Shown piece after piece: positions 60,633 to 64,000 of a stretch of DNA of 64,000 nucleotides (positions within the stretch are counted from its first letter, which is position 1; every line of letters begins with the position of its first letter). The stretch covers positions 1 to 64,000 of the forward strand of contig JAEWEG010000037.1 of the NCBI GenBank assembly GCA_023389575.1, given 5' to 3'. The notes under the pieces are model-generated. The model searched no databases, was not told where the DNA came from, and saw only the letters and a program-made list of their open reading frames with translations. The DNA is from Chloroflexota bacterium (GTDB lineage: Bacteria > Chloroflexota > Chloroflexia > Thermomicrobiales > UBA6265). A program made the translations under genes and the position numbers.

Positions 60633-61982
60633 TCACGCCGGCAGGAACGTGTCCTCCAGGTCGCCACCAATCGCCGACAGCTTCTGGACGAAGTTGGCGT
60701 ACCCTCGGTCGACGTGGTACACGTCCAGCAGTTCCGTTTCTCCCTCGGCGACCAGCCCGGCCAGCACCAGGCTTACCGCCGCCCGGATATCGAGCGCGAG
60801 CACCCGCTCGCCGTGCAGCTTCGACGGCCCCTTCACCAACGCGGTGGTGCTCAGGAACTCATCGTTCGGCCCGTACTTGGCCACCTCGATATCCGCGCCC
60901 ATCCGGATCAGGTCCGCGGTGTATCGCAGCCGATCCTCGTAGACGCGCTCCTGAACCCTGGAGAGTCCCTCCGCCTGCGTGAGCATGGCCACGAACGGCG
61001 CCTGGAGGTCGGTCGGGAATCCCGGGAACGCCAGCGTCTGGATATCGACCGCCTTCAGGCCGCATCCAGGACGCACCAGCATCTTGTCCTCGCGGGTCCA
61101 GACATCCACACCCATCTCCATCAGCTTTTCGGTCAGCGGGAGCATGTGCGCTTCGACCACGCCATCGAGGGTCACCTCGCCACCGGTCATCGCCGCCGCG
61201 ATCGCGAAGGTGCCAGCCTCCAAACGGTCGGGCGGCAGGATATCGGACACGCTGCCCAACCGCTCCACTCCCTCGATGGTGATGATCGGCGAGCCCAACC
61301 CGGAAATCCGCGCGCCCATCCGGTTCAGGAAGTGCCCCAGCCAGACGACCTCCGGTTCCGCCGAGGCGTTCACGATCACCGTCTTGCCCACCGCGAGCGT
61401 CGCCGCCATCATCACGTTCTCGGTACCCGTATGGCTGGGGTAATCCATATAGATCCGGGCACCCTTGAGCTTCTCGACCTTGGCCACGATCGCGTTGTCG
61501 ATTACGGAGACCTCGGCCCCCATTCGCTCGAATCCGCGAAGATGCATGTCGATCGGTCTCCGTCCAATGTCGTCGCCACCCGGCCGCGAGAACGATATCT
61601 CACCGGTTCGCGCCAGCAGTGGTCCAGCGACCACCACCGACGCTCGCGTCGCGTTGAACAGCTTTTCGGGGGCTTCCGTGCGGGTGATGTGTCGCGCACG
61701 CACCACCACTCGCTCGCGTTCCTCGTCGATGTCGACTTCGGCCCCAAACGCACGCAGCAACTCCGCCGTCTTCAGCACGTCGGCCAGCATTGGGACGTTG
61801 TTGAGCACGACCTCGTCCGACGTCAGCAGGGTGGCCGCCAGCGCCTTCAGCGCCGCGTTCTTCGCCCCACTGATCGGCACTTCGCCACGCAAGACGTTGC
61901 CGCCACGGACGCACAGCACGCGCTCTCCCCGCGAAACCGTCTCCGGGGTGGACGCGACATTGACGACTGGATTCGACATCAT
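60633..61982 (-). CDS. murA: UDP-N-acetylglucosamine 1-carboxyvinyltransferase with Asp in place of the active-site Cys
   Basis: This enzyme catalyses the first committed step of peptidoglycan synthesis. It has 449 residues. The N-terminal GAKNAALKAL carries the conserved Lys. The active-site loop reads PGGDDIGRRPID: the position of E. coli Cys115 is Asp137. The same change in mycobacterial and chlamydial MurA keeps activity but makes the enzyme insensitive to fosfomycin, which alkylates that Cys. The ATG at 61982 follows GGGAG. A -10-like TATACT on the minus strand at 62142-62137 may drive it, just after the ATP synthase terminator. Confidence 0.95.
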   Translation of the reverse strand: MMSNPVVNVASTPETVSRGERVLCVRGGNVLRGEVPISGAKNAALKALAATLLTSDEVVLNNVPMLADVLKTAELLRAFGAEVDIDEERERVVVRARHITRTEAPEKLFNATRASVVVAGPLLARTGEISFSRPGGDDIGRRPIDMHLRGFERMGAEVSVIDNAIVAKVEKLKGARIYMDYPSHTGTENVMMAATLAVGKTVIVNASAEPEVVWLGHFLNRMGARISGLGSPIITIEGVERLGSVSDILPPDRLEAGTFAIAAAMTGGEVTLDGVVEAHMLPLTEKLMEMGVDVWTREDKMLVRPGCGLKAVDIQTLAFPGFPTDLQAPFVAMLTQAEGLSRVQERVYEDRLRYTADLIRMGADIEVAKYGPNDEFLSTTALVKGPSKLHGERVLALDIRAAVSLVLAGLVAEGETELLDVYHVDRGYANFVQKLSAIGGDLEDTFLPA

Positions 61983-62153
61983 GGTTCTCCCGCTGTTCTG
62001 GGGAAACAGCTCAAGGATAGGGTTACGGTCCGCCGGCGGGTGGTGACACGCCACGAGGGTCGGCCCCGAAAGCTTGGACCCTGGTTTGAGGAACGGAGGG
62101 CATGGGCGATGGGGCGCCCAAATGATCGTGGACAAAAGTATACGTTCACCGCA

Positions 62154-62192
62154 CGGAAAAGGGTGCCCCTGTGTCAAGGGCACCCTTTTCCG
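62154..62192 (-). terminator. Terminator of the ATP synthase operon
   Basis: CGGAAAAGGGTGCCC (62154-62168) pairs perfectly with its complement at 62178-62192 around nine bases, 23 bases after the atpC stop. Confidence 0.87.
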
Positions 62193-62214
62193 TCGATGGC
62201 AAATGGCTGTGAGG

Positions 62215-62655
62215 CTAGGGATTGCCGCCGGTTCCGCTGGTGCTTCGCCCGCGTCGCCGCTGGCCAATCCGCTCGCGAATCGCCGCCTGCCGCAGCGCTT
62301 CCTCGGCGGCCGCGATGTCCTGGACCTCGTCCCGGTTCTGCAGCGCCGCCTCGGCCCGCTCCCGGGCGGAGGACACGCGTTCGAGGTCAATCTCGATCGC
62401 CCGCTCCGCAGAGTCAGCCAGCACGATCACCTTGTCGTCGGTGATCTCGATGAAGCCGCCGAATACGGCGAAGTAGTCTTCCTCGCCACTCCGGCGAATC
62501 TTCAGTTCGCCCTCGGCGAGCAGCGAAACGAGCTTCGCGTGCCCAGGGAGGATACCCAGCGATCCGCCGGCGCCCGGGGCAACCACCGAATCGACTCCGT
62601 CCTGCTGGTACACGATCCGTTCGCCGGTAATGATTTCAACCGTCAGTTTGGCCAC
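62215..62655 (-). CDS. atpC: F-type ATP synthase epsilon subunit
   Basis: This 146-residue regulatory and rotor subunit of F1 has an N-terminal beta sandwich (VDSVVAPGAGGSLGILPGHA) and a C-terminal helical hairpin rich in Ala, Glu and Arg, with a disordered Gly/Arg tail. It is the last gene of the operon, 88 bases after atpD, followed by a strong terminator. Confidence 0.95.
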   Translation of the reverse strand: MAKLTVEIITGERIVYQQDGVDSVVAPGAGGSLGILPGHAKLVSLLAEGELKIRRSGEEDYFAVFGGFIEITDDKVIVLADSAERAIEIDLERVSSARERAEAALQNRDEVQDIAAAEEALRQAAIRERIGQRRRGRSTSGTGGNP

Positions 62656-62743
62656 GTCCGCCTCCTTTCATCGTCGCGCCGCCTGCCTGGCGGAGTGGAA
62701 GGCATCACTGCCGTGGATGACGCCTTCGCGCGGCGATTGATGC

Positions 62744-64000
62744 CTACCGGTTGGCGGCGGCCATCTTCTCGGCGGCCTCGACCACTTCCTCGATCGCGCC
62801 CTTGTACATGAACGCGGCCTCCGGCAGGTTGTCGTGCTTGCCTTCGAGAATTTCCTTGAACGAGCGGACGGTGTCGGCCAGCGACACGAATCGGCCCGGG
62901 TTGCCCGTGAACTGCTCGGCGGTGAAGTACGGCTGCGACATGAACCGCTCCATCCGGCGCGCCCGGTTCACGATCTGGCGGTCTTCGTCCGAAAGCTCTT
63001 CCACACCGAGAATCGCGATGATGTCCTGGAGGTCGCGGTACCGCTGGAGTACGCGCTGCACTTCACGGGCAACATCGTAATGCTCCTGACCCACGACCAG
63101 CGGATCGAGGATGCGGGAGGTGGATGCCAGGGGATCGACCGCCGGATAGATACCCTTCTCCGAAATCGACCGCTCCAGCGAGAGCGTCGCGTCGAGGTGG
63201 GCGAACACGGAGGACGGAGCCGGGTCGGTGTAGTCGTCGGCGGGCACGTAGACGGCCTGCACCGAGGTGATTGAACCGGTCTTGGTCGAGGTGATCCGCT
63301 CCTGGAGCTGTCCCATCTCGCTGGCGAGTGTCGGCTGGTAGCCCACGGCGCTCGGCATACGGCCGAGGAGCGCGGACACTTCCGAACCGGCCTGCACGAA
63401 CCGGAAGATGTTGTCGATGAACACGAGCACGTCGCGTCCTTCGTCGCGGAAGTACTCCGCCATCGTCAGGCCGGTCAGCGACACGCGAAGGCGCGCGCCC
63501 GGCGGCTCGTTCATCTGGCCGAAGATCAGCGCGGTCTGGTCGCGAACGCCGGACTCCTGGAGCTCACCCCAGAGCGCCGTTCCCTCACGGGTGCGCTCAC
63601 CCACGCCGCAGAACACGGAGTAGCCACCGAACTCGGCCGCGATGTTGCGGATGAGCTCGGTGATGATCACCGTCTTGCCCACGCCGGCGCCACCGAACAC
63701 GCCGATCTTGCCGCCCTTGGTGAACGGCGCGATCAGGTCGATGACCTTCGAGCCCGTCTCCAGGATCTCGACGGCGGTCGACTGCTCTTCAAAGGTCGGA
63801 GCCGGGCGATGAATCGGGCGGTACTCGGTCGCCTGGACCTCACCCTGCTGGTCGATCGGGTCACCGGTCACGTTGAAGATTCGGCCCAGGGTGCCTGGTC
63901 CCACCGGAACCGCTATCGCCGCGCCGGTGTCCACCACCGGCTGGCCGCGTCGCAGGCCGTCCGTGGTGCTCATCGCCACCGCGCGAACGCGGTCGTTGCC
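62744..64000 (-). CDS. atpD: F-type ATP synthase beta subunit, truncated at right edge
   Basis: This is the catalytic F1 subunit. The visible part runs from DRVRAVAMSTTDGLRRG (the N-terminal barrel) to the stop; roughly the first 50 residues lie beyond the edge. Walker A is GGAGVGKTV, followed by the catalytic GERTREG and Walker B VLVFIDNIFRF. The C-terminal helices (ILEGKHDNLPEAAFMYKG) are complete. With atpC it shows the order beta-epsilon at the end of a normal atp operon. Confidence 0.97.
   Translation of the reverse strand, partial: GNDRVRAVAMSTTDGLRRGQPVVDTGAAIAVPVGPGTLGRIFNVTGDPIDQQGEVQATEYRPIHRPAPTFEEQSTAVEILETGSKVIDLIAPFTKGGKIGVFGGAGVGKTVIITELIRNIAAEFGGYSVFCGVGERTREGTALWGELQESGVRDQTALIFGQMNEPPGARLRVSLTGLTMAEYFRDEGRDVLVFIDNIFRFVQAGSEVSALLGRMPSAVGYQPTLASEMGQLQERITSTKTGSITSVQAVYVPADDYTDPAPSSVFAHLDATLSLERSISEKGIYPAVDPLASTSRILDPLVVGQEHYDVAREVQRVLQRYRDLQDIIAILGVEELSDEDRQIVNRARRMERFMSQPYFTAEQFTGNPGRFVSLADTVRSFKEILEGKHDNLPEAAFMYKGAIEEVVEAAEKMAAANR

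Noticed and set aside
60447..62444. 665-codon plus-strand frame opposite murA
   Set aside because: Arg/His-rich shadow of murA and atpC; no motif.
1..64000. CRISPR array, tRNA, rRNA, insertion sequence or prophage
   Set aside because: No regularly spaced repeats, cloverleaf, rRNA core sequence, transposase or phage structural gene was seen on reading.

Overview
The window is GC-rich, densely packed bacterial chromosome with 51 coding regions called, two of them cut by the window edges. No rRNA, tRNA, CRISPR array, transposase or phage gene was seen. Several traits point to the Chloroflexota, most likely the Thermomicrobia/Sphaerobacter side. These are strong G/C preference at third codon positions, a ribonuclease Y-SpoVS neighbourhood, an archaeal-style NurA-HerA-Mre11-Rad50 operon, a form II CoxL-type molybdenum hydroxylase, and lipid and glycan enzymes that resemble eukaryotic AUR1, PIG-V and DPM1. 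This placement is inference from gene content; no marker rRNA is present.

Layout. 1-566 holds a truncated argininosuccinate-lyase-like gene on the minus strand. 875-5669 is a complete BMP-type (nucleoside-like) ABC importer operon. 5972-9365 carries a NarL-type regulator with a degenerate receiver, then a solitary CoxL-like subunit. argH follows on the minus strand and diverges from an apparently inactive NodB-like protein. 12097-19403 is the four-gene DNA-end-processing operon nurA-herA-mre11-rad50. 19624-25136 holds an atypical SDR, a PIG-V-like membrane enzyme, a VOC protein, a ThDP enzyme, a small acidic protein and fdxA. 25216-31138 (minus) encodes a PP2C-like/beta-propeller membrane protein, a TPR protein and a threonine-dehydratase-like enzyme. 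31439-37611 (plus) has pyrF, an L,D-transpeptidase, a solo ParA, guaB, a flavin-type oxidoreductase and an AUR1-like PAP2 protein. 37636-38475 contains two compact transcription units for a 32-residue peptide and a 111-residue protein. parA-parB follow, then a tiny membrane peptide, a lipoprotein and an HtrA protease.

43135-48085 mixes metabolic genes (aldo/keto reductase, SIS protein, proC, DUF255/YyaL). From 54247 down to 48052 the minus strand reads rny, spoVS, PHP phosphatase, ispD, ispF, dtd and a tail-anchored acidic protein, mostly with overlapping starts and stops. 54565-56455 (plus) has a GNAT and a NYN-LOTUS protein. The right end (minus) has the end of the ATP synthase operon (atpD, atpC), murA with Asp in place of the fosfomycin-target Cys, a CheY-like regulator, a DPM1-like glycosyltransferase, a YcaQ-type glycosylase and an alpha-L-fucosidase.

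Best candidates for novelty are: the four-gene repair operon, whose HerA-like ATPase has a deviant P-loop; the 32-residue peptide unit at 37636-37915, with its own promoter, folded leader, strong ribosome site and terminator; the 35-residue membrane peptide at 40476-40583; the structured leader upstream of spoVS; and the pairing of a phosphorylation-site-less regulator with a solo CoxL.
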